64,000 nucleotides of DNA, taken from assembly GCF_000878195.1 (NCBI RefSeq), contig NZ_JXST01000007.1:62001-126000 (forward strand). Reading direction: 5' to 3'. The position numbers were made by a program, and so were the translations under genes. Shown piece after piece: positions 26,610 to 36,477 of the stretch. Source of the DNA: Mycolicibacterium llatzerense. Lineage in GTDB: Bacteria; Actinomycetota; Actinomycetes; Mycobacteriales; Mycobacteriaceae. Each line of letters starts with the position of its first letter. Position 1 is the first letter of the stretch. The notes beneath the pieces were generated by a model. It saw only the letters and a program-made list of their open reading frames with translations, was not told where the DNA came from and made no database searches.

Positions 26610-29045
26610 CTATGGGGGCGGGGGACCGAGCACCGGCACGGTGATCGGCGGCAGGCCCGGAATCTCCACGACCGTCGACCCGATCTGCACCGGCGGCAAG
26701 CCGTCGAGGCCCGGAATCCCCACTGGTGGTGGTGGCGGCGGAGGCGGCGCGATGCCGTTGCTCACCAGGATCGTGACGATCGAGCCGGGGATGGTCTGTC
26801 CCGACGGCGAGGTTCCGATCACCGAACCGGACGGCGACGCGCTGTTGACCCACGACGGCTGCGGGGCCAGCTGGAAGCCGGCTTCCTTCACCCGGGTCTG
26901 TGCCAGGTCGATGTCCATGCCCGCGACGCTCGGCACCTTCGAGCCCGGTCCACCGTCCACGTAGCGCGGGTCGGTCGGCGGCATCACCACGTTGGGCGGG
27001 GTGAACTGCTTCATCGCGGTGAACCAGGTCCGGGCCGGTTCGTGGCCGCCGTACAGATCACCGCGGCCGCACTGGCGCAGCGGAAACGAGCACAAGTCCG
27101 ACGGCGTGGGCGAGTCGTCGTAGATGTAGTTGGCGGCGGCGTACGCGCTGGTGAAGCCCAGGAACGCCGACGACCGGTGGGCCTCGGTGGTACCGGTCTT
27201 GCCCGATACCGGGAAGGTCCAGCCCACTGACTGCGCGGCCGCGGCGCCGGTGCCGCTGATGGCGTCCTTGTTCATCGCGTTGGCCAATGTGTTGGCCAGG
27301 CCCTCGGGGACCGCCTGCTCGCAGGTCTGGGTGGTCACCGAGACCTCGTTGCCGTGCCGGTCGTACACCTTGTCCACCGGGTTGGGCGGGCACCAGGTGC
27401 CGCCCGAGGCCAGCGTGGCCGCGACGTTCGACAGCTCGAGGGCGTTGACCTCGAACGGTCCCAGGGTGAACGAGCCGATGTTCTGCCGCTTGATGAAGTC
27501 GGCCAGGCTCTCGTTGCTGTTCGGGTCGTACGGCCGGGCGGTGCCCGGCGCGGCGTAGGACCGCAGCCCCAGCTTGACCGCCATGTCGACGGTGCGCGGG
27601 ACACCGATCTGCGAGATCAGCTTGGCGAAACCGGTGTTCGGCGACGATGCCAGCGCTTCGGTGACGTTCATGCTGGCCCGGTAGCGGCCGTCGTTCTCGA
27701 CGCACCACTTGTCCTTCGGGCAGCCCTTGGCGCCACCGCTGCCCAGGCCCTTGGCCTCGAACCGGCCGGGCACGTCCAGCTGCGCGTTGATGCCCATGCC
27801 CATGTCCATGGCGGCGGCCGTGGTGAACAGCTTGAAGATGGATCCGGCGCCGTCACCCACCAGTGAAAACGGTTGCGGCTGCATGGTTTCCCCGGCCGCG
27901 GTGTTCAGGCCGTAGGTCCGGTTGCTGGCCATCGCCACCACCTGGTGGTTGTCCTTGCCGGGGCGGATGACGCTCATGACGCTGGCGATGCCGTCGATGC
28001 CGGGGGAGGCGATGCCGTCGATCGACGACTTGACCGAGTTCTGGATGTCCGGGTCGATGGTGGTGCGGATCAGGTAGCCGCCCTTGGCCACCTGGTCCTT
28101 GCTGATCCCCGCCTTCGACAGATAGTCGAGCACGTAATCGCAGAAGAAGGCGCGGTCACCGGCGGCGATGCAGCCACGGGGCAGCTGGTTGGGCTGCGGC
28201 AGGATGCCGAGCGGCTCGGCCCTGGCGGCCCGCAGCGCTTCGGCTTCCTGGGGGACATTCTGGATCATGGTGTCCAGCACCAGGTTTCGACGTGCCAGGG
28301 CGCCGTCGGGATTGACGTACGGGTCCAGTCCGCTGGTGGACTGCACCATACCGGCGAGCAGCGCGGCCTGCTGCCAGTTCAGCTGGGAGGCGTTGACGCC
28401 GAAGTACGTCTGGGCGGCGTCCTGGATGCCGAACGCCCCGTTGCCGAACGACACCAGGTTCAGATAGCGCGTCAGGATCTCGGACTTGGTGAACGTCTTG
28501 TCCAGGGTCAGCGCCATGCGGATCTCACGCAGCTTGCGGGCCGGTGTGGTCTCGATGGCGGCCCGCCGTTCGGCGTCGGTCTGAGACACCACGAGCAGCT
28601 GATAGTTCTTGACGTACTGCTGCTCGATGGTGGATCCACCGCGCGTATCGGCGGAGCCGGACATGTAGCCGGACAGGCCCGTCAGGGTGCCCTTCCAGTC
28701 CACCCCGTTGTGCTCGGCAAACCGTTTGTCCTCGATCGAGACGATGGCCAGCTTCATGGTGTTGGCGATCTGATCGCTCGGAACCTCGAAGCGACGCTGC
28801 GAATACAGCCAGGCGATGGGGTTGCCCTTGGCGTCCACCATGGTCGATACGGCGGGCGCGTCACCTTCGACCAGCTGTGCCGAACCGTTGGCCACGACGT
28901 CGGATGCCCGGTTGGACATCAGGCCGACACCCCCGATGAGCGGGAACATCATCGCGGCGAGGACCACGCTGGCGAGCAGGCAGCACCACGTCATCTTGAT
29001 GACGGTGACCGCGGTCGGCGGACGATTCTGCGGTCGCTCGGACAT
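26610..29045 (-). CDS. ponA2: Bifunctional penicillin-binding protein PonA2 with PASTA domain
   Basis: An 811-residue class A PBP that polymerises glycan and cross-links peptidoglycan outside the membrane. A transmembrane helix covers about residues 15-45 (MTWCCLLASVVLAAMMFP). The transglycosylase domain includes SIEDKRFAEHNGVDWKGT and RGGSTIEQQYVKNYQ. The transpeptidase has the SxxK serine in GAGSIFKLFT, SxN as SSPNTG, and KTG as VSGKTGTTEAH. A PASTA domain follows near the C-terminus (VPSVAGMDIDLAQTRVKEAG), then a proline-rich tail. Length matches Rv3682. Confidence 0.96.
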   Translation of the reverse strand: MSERPQNRPPTAVTVIKMTWCCLLASVVLAAMMFPLIGGVGLMSNRASDVVANGSAQLVEGDAPAVSTMVDAKGNPIAWLYSQRRFEVPSDQIANTMKLAIVSIEDKRFAEHNGVDWKGTLTGLSGYMSGSADTRGGSTIEQQYVKNYQLLVVSQTDAERRAAIETTPARKLREIRMALTLDKTFTKSEILTRYLNLVSFGNGAFGIQDAAQTYFGVNASQLNWQQAALLAGMVQSTSGLDPYVNPDGALARRNLVLDTMIQNVPQEAEALRAARAEPLGILPQPNQLPRGCIAAGDRAFFCDYVLDYLSKAGISKDQVAKGGYLIRTTIDPDIQNSVKSSIDGIASPGIDGIASVMSVIRPGKDNHQVVAMASNRTYGLNTAAGETMQPQPFSLVGDGAGSIFKLFTTAAAMDMGMGINAQLDVPGRFEAKGLGSGGAKGCPKDKWCVENDGRYRASMNVTEALASSPNTGFAKLISQIGVPRTVDMAVKLGLRSYAAPGTARPYDPNSNESLADFIKRQNIGSFTLGPFEVNALELSNVAATLASGGTWCPPNPVDKVYDRHGNEVSVTTQTCEQAVPEGLANTLANAMNKDAISGTGAAAAQSVGWTFPVSGKTGTTEAHRSSAFLGFTSAYAAANYIYDDSPTPSDLCSFPLRQCGRGDLYGGHEPARTWFTAMKQFTPPNVVMPPTDPRYVDGGPGSKVPSVAGMDIDLAQTRVKEAGFQLAPQPSWVNSASPSGSVIGTSPSGQTIPGSIVTILVSNGIAPPPPPPPPVGIPGLDGLPPVQIGSTVVEIPGLPPITVPVLGPPPP

Positions 29046-29210
29046 GGGGTACAGCCTAGCGACCGTGGTAGCCAGCGGCCGAGTGCTGGTCGATTACCAC
29101 GTCCTTAGGGCATCTAGGGGGCTGCGACACGGGCAAAAATTAACGTTTGGACACACGTCCCAAAAAAGCGGCCCCAGACCCATTGCGCAATCGGCCCCTG
29201 ACCACCTAAC

Positions 29211-29268
29211 TTGAACACACAATGCGATCTAGGTAACACTACTAGCCGCAATGTGGCGTAGATCGCAT
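29211..29268 (+). promoter_or_regulatory. whiB4 promoter candidate with a 10-bp inverted repeat
   Basis: TTGAAC (29211) and TAACAC (29234) are 17 bp apart and fit a sigma-A-type promoter. ATGCGATCTA at 29222-29231 is repeated as TAGATCGCAT at 29259-29268, a perfect inverted repeat with a 27-bp centre that overlaps the promoter, so a regulator may bind here. Confidence 0.45.
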
Positions 29269-29326
29269 CAGTGGTCTACTCGGGAGGACTCAGCCGTCGG
29301 GAGACGGTGTGACGAAGGGATCGCTG

Positions 29327-29692
29327 GTGGCAGGTACACAGCCAGTAGTTCGCGCGACTATCGCTCCCCAGGCCGGAAACGGCGCGATGCAGGGTGTGGT
29401 CCAACCTGAAGCTGAAGCCAGAATCGCCTGGGTTTCCCAGGCCCGATGCCGACAGGCCGACCCGGATGAGCTGTTCGTCCGCGGCGCCGCGCAGCGCAAG
29501 GCCGCGGTCATCTGCCGGCATTGCCCGGTGATCGTCGAATGCGGTGCCGATGCCCTCGACAACCGCGTCGAGTTCGGCGTCTGGGGCGGCATGACCGAGC
29601 GCCAGCGCCGTGCCCTCCTCAAGCAGCACCCCGAGGTGGTGTCCTGGGCGGAGTTCTTCGCCACCCAGCGCAAGCACCGCAACGCGGTCTGA
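29327..29692 (+). CDS. whiB4: WhiB4 iron-sulphur redox-sensing regulator
   Basis: A 121-residue WhiB family protein that binds a [4Fe-4S] cluster. The four cysteines are in ARCRQ, ICRHCPV and VECGAD; the G[VI]WGG turn is VEFGVWGGMTERQRRA, followed by a basic C-terminus. Synteny with ponA2 and the near-identical core identify WhiB4, which controls oxidative-stress and other responses in M. tuberculosis. GTG 29327 (AAGGGA six bases upstream) aligns with the known N-terminus; GTG 29309 is an alternative. Confidence 0.95.
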   Translation: MAGTQPVVRATIAPQAGNGAMQGVVQPEAEARIAWVSQARCRQADPDELFVRGAAQRKAAVICRHCPVIVECGADALDNRVEFGVWGGMTERQRRALLKQHPEVVSWAEFFATQRKHRNAV

Positions 29693-29712
29693 TTTTCTTG
29701 TAGCGCAACGCA

Positions 29713-29734
29713 TTACCGCAGTTCCCTGCGGTAA
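29713..29734 (+). terminator. Perfect hairpin after whiB4
   Basis: TTACCGCAG-TTCC-CTGCGGTAA is a 9-bp perfect stem 20 bp after the whiB4 stop. No T-run follows, so it may end or stabilise the whiB4 transcript. Confidence 0.5.
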
Positions 29735-29776
29735 CCTGCTGCCCATCACGCCATGCTCTGGGCCACCGCCGTGAGA

Positions 29777-30110
29777 ATGCTCGTTGCTGTTCTCACCTGT
29801 GTCCTGCTCGCCGCCGCATGCTCACACCCGACACAGGGAGTAAGCGTGGCCGCGCCGAAACCCCAGGACGTATGGCAACGACGGGCAGTGGCTGTTCGCG
29901 TCCGTCGACGTCGACCCGAACCCGTGCATCACGACGGACATGGTGCGTGCGCGGTATCCGGCTGCGGAACAGACGCACGCACCGACCGGCCACTCCGCGT
30001 ACGAAGAGTTCGTGTGGAGCGTCAGCTACAGCTGGGGCAAGCTCAACTTCGGGATCCGGGACAAAGAGCAGTGCCTCACCGGAATCTCCGTCGAGCGCGC
30101 CGGAACCTGA
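29777..30110 (+). pseudogene. Lipoprotein gene with a frameshift
   Basis: The ATG frame encodes a lipoprotein signal peptide with lipobox (MLVAVLTCVLLAAACS) and continues to KPQDVW. From about position 29864 the coding quality moves to another frame that reads TYGNDGQWLFASVDVDPNPC and CITTDMVRARYPAA, ending at 30110 with two further cysteines. One base change near the AAACCCC run at about 29857-29865 would join them into a protein of roughly 110 residues. It is either a real frameshift mutation or a sequencing error at a homopolymer. The function of the intact lipoprotein is unknown. Confidence 0.65.
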
Positions 30111-30123
30111 ACGGCGCCAGGGC

Positions 30124-31260
30124 TCAGGCTTTGACGATGTCGCCGGTGATCTGATCGGCGATGGCCCGCAACGCCTCCAGGTCCGATACCTCGAACGGCA
30201 GTGACGGCACGCCCACCAACGCCACGTGCGGGTTGGCTCCGGTGAATCGCGACAGCAACCGCACCTCACGCTTGGAGATGATGGTGCGGTTCGCGTGGAT
30301 CCGCAGCGTCGCCGCGGCCAGAGCGTCGCCGTCGGTACCGGACTTCTCCAGCTTGGCGGCAGCCTCGTCGGCTGCGTCCGCGGTGAGTTCACACAGCATC
30401 GGGTGGGTGCGGTTGAGGATCAGGCCGGCCAGCGGCATCTGCTCCTGAGACAGCCGGTCGACGAAGAACGACGCCTCGCGCAGCGCGTCGGGCTCGGCGG
30501 CCGAGACCACGACGAACCGCGTGCCGGGGCGCTTGAGCAGTTCGTAGGTGCGGTCGGCCTTCTCGCGGAACCCGCCGAACGTGGCGTCCAGTGACTGAAC
30601 GAAACTGGCCGCGTCGGAGAGCATCTGCGAACCCAGCACGGTGGACAGCGCCTTCATCGCCAGGCCCATCGCCCCGGTGACGAGGCGGCCGATGCCGCGG
30701 CCCGGTCCCAGCAGCAGTTTCCACAGGCGGCTGTCCATGAAGTTGCCCAGCCGCTTTGGCGCGTCCAGGAAGTCCAGGGCATTGCGCGACGGCGGGGTGT
30801 CGACGACGACCAAATCCCACTTGTCCTCGGCCAGCAGTTGGCCGAGCTTCTCCATCGCCATGTACTCCTGCGTGCCCGAGAGTGACGTGGCGACGGTTTG
30901 GTAGAACTGGTTCTCCAAAATCGAGTCGGCTCGATCCTCGCCGGAGTACTGCACCACCATCTCGTCGAAGGTGCGGCGCATGTCCAGCATCATCGCGTAG
31001 AGCTCACCCGGTACCTCGGGAGCCAGCGGCACCCGCTGTGGGGTGTTGCCCAGGTCCTTGATGCCGAGGGCCTGCGCCAGGCGCTTGGCCGGGTCGATGG
31101 TCAGCACCACGACTGTGCGGCCGTACTCCGCGGCCCGCAGCGCCATCGCGGCGGCCGTGGTGGTCTTGCCGACGCCGCCTGCGCCGCAGCACACCACGAC
31201 GCGGTTCGCGGTGTCCGACAGGATCGCGTGCATGTCCAGCTTCAAGGGCTTGCCGCTCAT
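30124..31260 (-). CDS. bagB: Get3/ArsA-like ATPase BagB (Rv3680)
   Basis: A 378-residue member of the ArsA/Get3 P-loop ATPase family. The deviant Walker A motif is [16 protein letters not shown] near residue 26, and the switch region is [16 protein letters not shown]. It is the partner of the following gene; in M. tuberculosis the Rv3679/Rv3680 pair (BagA/BagB) forms a Get3-like complex reported to affect cell-envelope lipids and tolerance to glycerol-derived and nitric oxide stress. The ATG overlaps the BagA stop (ATGA), supporting a complex. The exact substrate is not known. Confidence 0.9.
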   Translation of the reverse strand: MSGKPLKLDMHAILSDTANRVVVCCGAGGVGKTTTAAAMALRAAEYGRTVVVLTIDPAKRLAQALGIKDLGNTPQRVPLAPEVPGELYAMMLDMRRTFDEMVVQYSGEDRADSILENQFYQTVATSLSGTQEYMAMEKLGQLLAEDKWDLVVVDTPPSRNALDFLDAPKRLGNFMDSRLWKLLLGPGRGIGRLVTGAMGLAMKALSTVLGSQMLSDAASFVQSLDATFGGFREKADRTYELLKRPGTRFVVVSAAEPDALREASFFVDRLSQEQMPLAGLILNRTHPMLCELTADAADEAAAKLEKSGTDGDALAAATLRIHANRTIISKREVRLLSRFTGANPHVALVGVPSLPFEVSDLEALRAIADQITGDIVKA

Positions 31261-32297
31261 TTGGTGCCAACCCCTTGCTGCTCGAGCGCTTCGGCGAGTT
31301 CGTACAGGCTGCCCAGGTCGACCCCGTCGGGGAGGGCGGGCAGTTCGAGGCGGGGCACTTCGAGGGCGTCGAGTTGGTCGGCGCTCTCGGCGCGCGCCAT
31401 CATGCGCGTCGCGTGCTGGATGGTCTCGGTGAGCAGTCCGGCAAAGTCGCCGTCGGACAACGTGATTCCGGCGTCGGACAGTCCGGCACGCACCGCGTCG
31501 GCGTCGACGACGCCCTCGGCTGCCTTCGCCAGATCGTCCGGTGACAGGTACGCCGGGATGTTGCGGTTGACGATGACGCTGCCGATCGGCAACTCGAGCT
31601 CGCGGAGCTCCTCTATGGCCTCCAGGGTCTCCTGCACGGGCAGCGCCTCCAGCAGCGTGACCAGGTGGATGGCGGTGAGCTCCGAGTGCAGCAGCTTCAC
31701 GACGCCGTCGGCCTGCGAATGGACCGGGCCGCCCTTGGCCAGGTCCGAGACGGCCTTGGTGACGTCGAGGAAGCGGGAGATGCGGCCCGTCGGCGGGGCG
31801 TCGACCACGACGGCGTCGTAGGGGCGCTGTCCCTTGAGTTCCTTGGCGGTCTTGCCGTTACGGACCACGACCTCTTTGATCTTGCCGGTGAGCAGGACGT
31901 CACGCAGGCCGGGAGCGATCGTCGTGGCGAACTCGACGGCGCCGATGCGCTTCATGGCGCGGCCGGCGATGCCGAGGTTGTAGAACATGTCCAGGTATTC
32001 CAGGAACGCGGCCTCGGTGTCGATGGCCAGCGCGTTGACCAGCCCGCCGCCCTCGGCGGTGGCGATCTTCTGTTCCCCGTACGGCAGCGGTGGCACGTCG
32101 AAGAGCTGGGCGATGCCCTGACGTCCCTCGACCTCGACCAGCAAAACGCTGCGGCCGCGGGCGGCCAGCGCCAGCGCCAGCGCCGCGGCGACCGTCGTCT
32201 TGCCGGTACCGCCCTTGCCGGTGACGAAATGGAGGCGCGCTTGGTCCAGGCGCGCGGGCCAACCGGTATGGGTTTGGCCCGTGGATTCGGAGGTCAC
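31257..32297 (-). CDS. bagA: Get3/ArsA-like ATPase BagA (Rv3679)
   Basis: A 346-residue ArsA/Get3-type ATPase. Walker A is [16 protein letters not shown] near residue 27, switch II is [17 protein letters not shown], and the N-terminal 20 residues are extra. It is the first gene of a two-gene operon and its stop overlaps the bagB start. It runs divergently from the small DUF4177 gene 48 bp away. The likely role is as half of a Get3-like chaperone or envelope-maintenance ATPase. Confidence 0.9.
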   Translation of the reverse strand: MTSESTGQTHTGWPARLDQARLHFVTGKGGTGKTTVAAALALALAARGRSVLLVEVEGRQGIAQLFDVPPLPYGEQKIATAEGGGLVNALAIDTEAAFLEYLDMFYNLGIAGRAMKRIGAVEFATTIAPGLRDVLLTGKIKEVVVRNGKTAKELKGQRPYDAVVVDAPPTGRISRFLDVTKAVSDLAKGGPVHSQADGVVKLLHSELTAIHLVTLLEALPVQETLEAIEELRELELPIGSVIVNRNIPAYLSPDDLAKAAEGVVDADAVRAGLSDAGITLSDGDFAGLLTETIQHATRMMARAESADQLDALEVPRLELPALPDGVDLGSLYELAEALEQQGVGTK

Positions 32298-32345
32298 CCC
32301 AGCATGTTAACCATGCGGTACCCCTCGGCCGATAAGCTCGGCGAC

Positions 32346-32507
32346 ATGAGCGAACCGACCCGGTGGGAGTACGCCACCGTCCCATTGCTGATCCACGCCA
32401 CCAAGCAGATCCTCGACCAGTGGGGCCAGGACGGGTGGGAGCTGGTTTCGGTACTGGCCAACCCGAGCGGTGAGCAGCACGTCGCATACCTGAAGCGGCC
32501 CAAGTGA
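32346..32507 (+). CDS. DUF4177-like small protein (Rv3678A type)
   Basis: A 53-residue protein, RWEYATVPLLIHATKQILDQ followed by WGQDGWELVSV, matching the DUF4177 signature of a tryptophan-containing strand and GWELV motif. ATG 32346 starts it; the frame is open upstream but that portion overlaps bagA. It overlaps the RidA gene by GTGA, so the pair is cotranscribed. Function unknown. Confidence 0.85.
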   Translation: MSEPTRWEYATVPLLIHATKQILDQWGQDGWELVSVLANPSGEQHVAYLKRPK

Positions 32508-32959
32508 GCGTCTCGGACCGGTTGGCCGAACTCGGTATCGAACTGCCGGAAGTTGTTGCGCCACTTGCCGCTTACGTTCCCGCGGTCCGGACCGGGAACC
32601 TCGTCTACACCTCCGGCCAGCTGCCCATGCAGGGCGGCCAGCTGCCCGCCGAGGGCAAGGTCGGCGCTGAGGTCACCGCGGACGACGGCAAGGCGCTGGC
32701 CCGGATCTGCGGCCTCAACGCGCTGGCCGCCGTGCACGCGCTGGTCGGCATCGACTCGGTGGTGCGGATCGTCAAGGTTGTCGGATTCGTCGCCTCGGCG
32801 CCTGGCTTCAACGGCCAGCCCGCGGTGATCAACGGGGCGTCCGAATTGCTGGGCGAGGTGTTCGGCCCGGCCGGCGCGCACGCCCGGTCGGCGGTCGGCG
32901 TCTCCGAGTTGCCGTTGAATGCTCCCGTTGAGGTGGAGCTCATCGTGGAGATCGCGTAA
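32504..32959 (+). CDS. RidA-family protein (Rv3678c type)
   Basis: A 151-residue YjgF/YER057c/UK114 fold protein. It shows LVYTSGQLPM near residue 33, ALARICGLNALAAV and the C-terminal VELPLNAPVEVELI-type ending (SELPLNAPVEVELIVEIA). RidA proteins deaminate reactive enamine/imine intermediates; this branch is not assigned a substrate. It lies 33 bp before an MBL hydrolase gene in the same order as M. tuberculosis. Confidence 0.9.
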   Translation: MSVSDRLAELGIELPEVVAPLAAYVPAVRTGNLVYTSGQLPMQGGQLPAEGKVGAEVTADDGKALARICGLNALAAVHALVGIDSVVRIVKVVGFVASAPGFNGQPAVINGASELLGEVFGPAGAHARSAVGVSELPLNAPVEVELIVEIA

Positions 32960-32992
32960 GCGATCGACCATCGGGAGGGCGGTTGTGTCCTT

Positions 32993-33766
32993 ATGAATCA
33001 TCCCGCGTATGGCGTGCTGCGGCCGGTAACGGAGTCGGCCTCGGTGCTGCTGTGCGACAACCCCGGGATCATGACACTCGACGGCACCAACACCTGGGTG
33101 CTGCGCGGGCCGGGTAGCGACGAGATGGTCGTCGTCGACCCGGGGCCCGACGACGATGCGCACCTGGAGCGGATCGCGGCGCTGGGCAAGGTTCCGCTGG
33201 TGCTGATCAGTCACAAGCACGAGGACCACACCGGCGGCATCGACAAGCTGGTCGGTATGACCGGGGCCGTGGTGCGGTCGGTGGGCAGCGGGTTTCTGCG
33301 GGGCCTGGGCGGACCGCTCACCGACGGCGAGGTGATCGACGCGGCGGGTCTGCGGATCAAGGTCATGGCGACGCCCGGACACACCGCGGATTCGCTGTCG
33401 TTCGTCGTCGACGATGCCGTGCTGACCGCTGACACCGTCCTGGGCCGTGGCACCACCGTCATCGACAACGAGGACGGCAGCCTGCGCGACTACCTGGAAT
33501 CGCTGCGGCGACTGCAGGGGCTGGGCGGGCGGACCGTCCTGCCCGGCCACGGTCCGGACCTCGCCGACCTCGCCGAGGTGACGGCCATGTATCTCGCGCA
33601 CCGCGAGGAACGACTGGATCAGGTGCGCGGCGCCTTGCGGGTGCTCGGGGACGAGGCGTCGGCGCGGCAGGTCGTCGAACACGTCTACACCGACGTCGAC
33701 CAGAAGCTGTGGGACGCCGCCGAGAAATCGGTGCAGGCCCAGCTGGATTACCTGCGGACTGCTTAG
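32993..33766 (+). CDS. Metallo-beta-lactamase-fold hydrolase (Rv3677c type)
   Basis: A 257-residue MBL hydrolase. The metal-binding sequence is SHKHEDHTGGID near residue 72, a later ligand is in TPGHTADSLSF, an aspartate in LTADTVLG and the last histidine in LPGHGPDL. It resembles LACTB2-type hydrolases. The substrate is not known. It ends in a strong bidirectional hairpin facing crp. Confidence 0.9.
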   Translation: MNHPAYGVLRPVTESASVLLCDNPGIMTLDGTNTWVLRGPGSDEMVVVDPGPDDDAHLERIAALGKVPLVLISHKHEDHTGGIDKLVGMTGAVVRSVGSGFLRGLGGPLTDGEVIDAAGLRIKVMATPGHTADSLSFVVDDAVLTADTVLGRGTTVIDNEDGSLRDYLESLRRLQGLGGRTVLPGHGPDLADLAEVTAMYLAHREERLDQVRGALRVLGDEASARQVVEHVYTDVDQKLWDAAEKSVQAQLDYLRTA

Positions 33767-33780
33767 GACGACCAAACAGC

Positions 33781-33814
33781 GATGCCCCCGACACGCGGTG
33801 CGTGCGGGGGCATC
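33781..33814. terminator. Bidirectional terminator hairpin between MBL gene and crp
   Basis: GATGCCCCCG (33781-33790) pairs perfectly with CGGGGGCATC (33805-33814) around a 14-base loop, which can itself form ACACG/CGTGC-like pairs. It lies between two convergent genes. Confidence 0.7.
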
Positions 33815-33824
33815 TGCGTCAGAA

Positions 33825-34499
33825 CTACCTCGCTCGGCGCGCCAGACGCTCCGAGTCGGAGATCAGCACGCTCTTGCCCTCGAGCCGGATCCAGCCGCGG
33901 TGCGCGAAGTCGGCGAGCGCCTTGTTCACGGTTTCGCGGGAGGCGCCGACGAGCTGGGCGATCTCTTCCTGGGTCAGGTCGTGGGTGACGCGCAGCGCGC
34001 CGCCCTCCTGCGTGCCGAACCGCTGGGCCAGCTGCAGCAGCTGCTTGGCCACGCGACCGGGCACGTCGGTGAAGATCAGGTCGGCCAGGTTGTTGTTGGT
34101 GCGGCGCAACCGGCGGGCGAGCACGCGCAGCAGCTGCTCGGCGATCTCCGGGCGGTCCGCGATCCACGCCCGCAGCGCCTCGCGGTCCATCGAGACCGCG
34201 CGCACCTCGGTGATGGTGATGGCGCTCGACGTCCGGGGACCCGGATCGAAGATCGACAGCTCACCGAACATGTCCGACGGACCCATGATGGTCAGCAGGT
34301 TCTCGCGGCCGTCCGGTGACCGGCGGCCGATCTTCACCTTGCCGGAGATGATGATGTAGAGGCGGTCGCCCGGCTCGCCCTCGGCGAACACGGTGTGTCC
34401 ACGGGGGAAGTCGACCGGTTGCAGCTGTTTGGTCAGTGCGGATACCGCGGTGGGCTCGACACCCTGGAAGATTCCGGCCCTCGCCAGGATCTCGTCCAC
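33825..34499 (-). CDS. crp: cAMP receptor protein Crp (Rv3676)
   Basis: A 224-residue CRP/FNR regulator. The cyclic-nucleotide domain has [19 protein letters not shown] and the phosphate-binding cassette [16 protein letters not shown]. The C-terminal winged HTH includes [19 protein letters not shown] and the wing [13 protein letters not shown]. Length equals the M. tuberculosis protein. It is a global regulator binding TGTGA-N6-TCACA-like sites; one such site lies at the acs start in this window. The 103 bp upstream contain its promoter. Confidence 0.96.
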   Translation of the reverse strand: MDEILARAGIFQGVEPTAVSALTKQLQPVDFPRGHTVFAEGEPGDRLYIIISGKVKIGRRSPDGRENLLTIMGPSDMFGELSIFDPGPRTSSAITITEVRAVSMDREALRAWIADRPEIAEQLLRVLARRLRRTNNNLADLIFTDVPGRVAKQLLQLAQRFGTQEGGALRVTHDLTQEEIAQLVGASRETVNKALADFAHRGWIRLEGKSVLISDSERLARRAR

Positions 34500-34602
34500 G
34501 TTGCTCCCTAAGGCTGGTGAGTGATAAAAAACGCGCGCAAGCTAGCCAGTGAACTGGTTAACAAAGTCAGTCTAGTGGTAAGCCGTTTCGCAACCAGCCA
34601 CG

Positions 34603-34992
34603 CTACACACGATTCGCCTGGCGAGTCTCGCGAAATTGCGGATTGCTCGCATAGTGGGCATAGGTGCGGCTGGGTAGTTCGGGTTCACCGAAGGCTCCGA
34701 GCGGGTTGTCCCGCGTCGGCGACGGGGCCGCCAGCGCGCGAGGTTCCTCGAATCGGGGTGCCGATCGGTGCGGCAATGTGTCCGCGGCCGCCGCCTGCTG
34801 TGACCACGCGGTCTTGACCTTGTCGACGAACGCTTTGACGTCGGCTGCGGTGTACGTCTCCTTGGACGTATCGAGCATGGCTTCGAGGCGGCTCAACCCG
34901 AAGGTTGCCAACATCAGCAACCCGGGAATGCACACAACCAGCAACCAGGACACACGCAGAAGTAAACACGCCGAATGTCTCAGGGTGATCAC
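34603..34992 (-). CDS. Small membrane protein (Rv3675 type)
   Basis: A 129-residue protein with one N-terminal transmembrane segment ([20 protein letters not shown]) and a hydrophilic, alanine- and proline-rich remainder that probably lies in the cytoplasm or periplasm. It occupies the position of Rv3675 between crp and nth. No enzymatic motif is visible. Its 5' end overlaps an alternative upstream start of nth on the other strand. Confidence 0.8.
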   Translation of the reverse strand: MITLRHSACLLLRVSWLLVVCIPGLLMLATFGLSRLEAMLDTSKETYTAADVKAFVDKVKTAWSQQAAAADTLPHRSAPRFEEPRALAAPSPTRDNPLGAFGEPELPSRTYAHYASNPQFRETRQANRV

Positions 34993-35046
34993 GAAACGAC
35001 GCCGGTCAAAGTATCCTTACCGACTTCTCTCAGTACGCTTACCGGC

Positions 35047-35805
35047 GTGCCTGCGCGACGATCCACCGCAAAATACGACCGCGAAACCCACCTGGGTCTG
35101 GTGCGTCGCGCTCGGAGAATGAATCGTGAACTCGCGCAAGCGTTCCCGCACGTCTACTGCGAGCTGGATTTCACCAATCCGCTGGAGCTCGCGGTGGCCA
35201 CCATCCTGTCGGCGCAGTGCACGGATAAGAGGGTGAACCTCACGACGCCGGCGCTGTTCGCCAAATACCCGACCGCGCTGGACTATGCGCAGGCCCACCG
35301 GACCGAGCTCGAGGAGCTGATCCGGCCCACCGGTTTCTACCGCAACAAGGCCAACTCGATCATCGGGCTGGGTCAGGAACTGGTGGCCCGCTTCGACGGC
35401 GAGGTGCCGGACACCCTCGACGAACTCGTCACGCTGCCCGGGGTGGGCCGCAAGACCGCCAACGTCATCCTGGGCAACGCCTTCGACATCCCGGGCATCA
35501 CGGTGGACACCCACTTCGGCCGGCTGGTCCGGCGCTGGCGCTGGACCGCCGAAGAGGACCCGGTCAAGGTGGAATTCGCGGTCGGTGAACTGATCCCGCG
35601 CAAGGAGTGGACCCTGCTGTCGCACCGCGTGATCTTCCACGGACGCCGGGTCTGCCACGCCCGCACGCCGGCGTGCGGCGTGTGCGTGCTGGCCCGCGAC
35701 TGCCCGTCCTACGGCATCGGGCCGACGGACCTCGCGGCCGCCGCGGCCCTGGTGAAGGGACCCGAGACCGAGCATCTGCTGGCGCTGGCCGGGATCACCG
35801 AGTGA
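35047..35805 (+). CDS. nth: Endonuclease III (Nth) DNA glycosylase
   Basis: A 252-residue base-excision repair glycosylase/AP lyase for oxidised pyrimidines. The HhH motif is [17 protein letters not shown] with the aspartate in [10 protein letters not shown], the catalytic lysine is in [10 protein letters not shown], and the [4Fe-4S] loop is C-x6-C-x2-C-x5-C ([17 protein letters not shown]). GTG 35047 gives a length close to the M. tuberculosis protein; ATG 34975 is possible but overlaps the divergent membrane protein gene. It overlaps the next gene by GTGA. Confidence 0.95.
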   Translation: MPARRSTAKYDRETHLGLVRRARRMNRELAQAFPHVYCELDFTNPLELAVATILSAQCTDKRVNLTTPALFAKYPTALDYAQAHRTELEELIRPTGFYRNKANSIIGLGQELVARFDGEVPDTLDELVTLPGVGRKTANVILGNAFDIPGITVDTHFGRLVRRWRWTAEEDPVKVEFAVGELIPRKEWTLLSHRVIFHGRRVCHARTPACGVCVLARDCPSYGIGPTDLAAAAALVKGPETEHLLALAGITE

Positions 35806-36452
35806 GTCGGTCCGCCCGCTGGACCGTCGTCGTGCTGGCGGTGTTCGTCGTTCTCGGTGTGGCGCTGTGGCGTCAACTCGGCGACGACCGGACCGCATCC
35901 GGGCCGTCGGGCCAGCAGACCGGCCAGCTGAACGGGACCCGGGCCCATCGCGACGCCGACACCCCGGCGGCACTGGCCGGACCGCGTGCCAAGGCGGCGC
36001 TGCCGCCGTGTCCCGCGCCGCAGGCCGGGCCCGGACCGCAGGCCCTGCAGGGCATCACGGTCGACTGCGCGGGTGACGGTGTGCCGGTCGACGTCGCGAA
36101 GTCCGTCGCCGGGCGCGCGGTGGTGCTGAACCTGTGGGCCTACTGGTGCGGCCCCTGCGCCGACGAACTGCCCGCGCTGGCCGAGTATCAGCGCCGCATG
36201 GGCACCAAGGTGACGGTGCTGACGGTGCATCAGGACGAGAACGAGACCGCCGGCCTGCTGCGCCTGGCCGACCTCGGCGTCAAGCTGCCGATGCTGCAGG
36301 ACGGCCGCCGCCTCATCGCTGCCGCGCTGCGCGTGCCCAACGTGATGCCTGCGACCGTGCTGCTGCGCCCGGACGGTAGCGTTGCTCAGGTCCTGCCCCG
36401 GCCGTTCACCAGTGCCGACGAGATCGCCAGTGCAGTGAATTCAAAGTGGTGA
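35802..36452 (+). CDS. Membrane-anchored thioredoxin-like protein (Rv3673c type)
   Basis: A 216-residue protein. One N-terminal transmembrane helix ([17 protein letters not shown]) is followed by a proline- and alanine-rich linker and a thioredoxin-like domain with the CxxC motif [12 protein letters not shown]. It should act in the periplasm in disulphide exchange. GTG 35802 overlaps the nth stop. A longer frame inside nth is spurious. The NUDIX gene follows after 25 bp. Confidence 0.9.
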   Translation: MSRSARWTVVVLAVFVVLGVALWRQLGDDRTASGPSGQQTGQLNGTRAHRDADTPAALAGPRAKAALPPCPAPQAGPGPQALQGITVDCAGDGVPVDVAKSVAGRAVVLNLWAYWCGPCADELPALAEYQRRMGTKVTVLTVHQDENETAGLLRLADLGVKLPMLQDGRRLIAAALRVPNVMPATVLLRPDGSVAQVLPRPFTSADEIASAVNSKW

Positions 36453-36477
36453 ATCTTCAAGCGTTAGGAGTGTCGGG

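Noticed and set aside
32294..33775. A long minus-strand frame across the RidA and MBL genes
   Set aside because: It is opposite two clear families and has no family resemblance.
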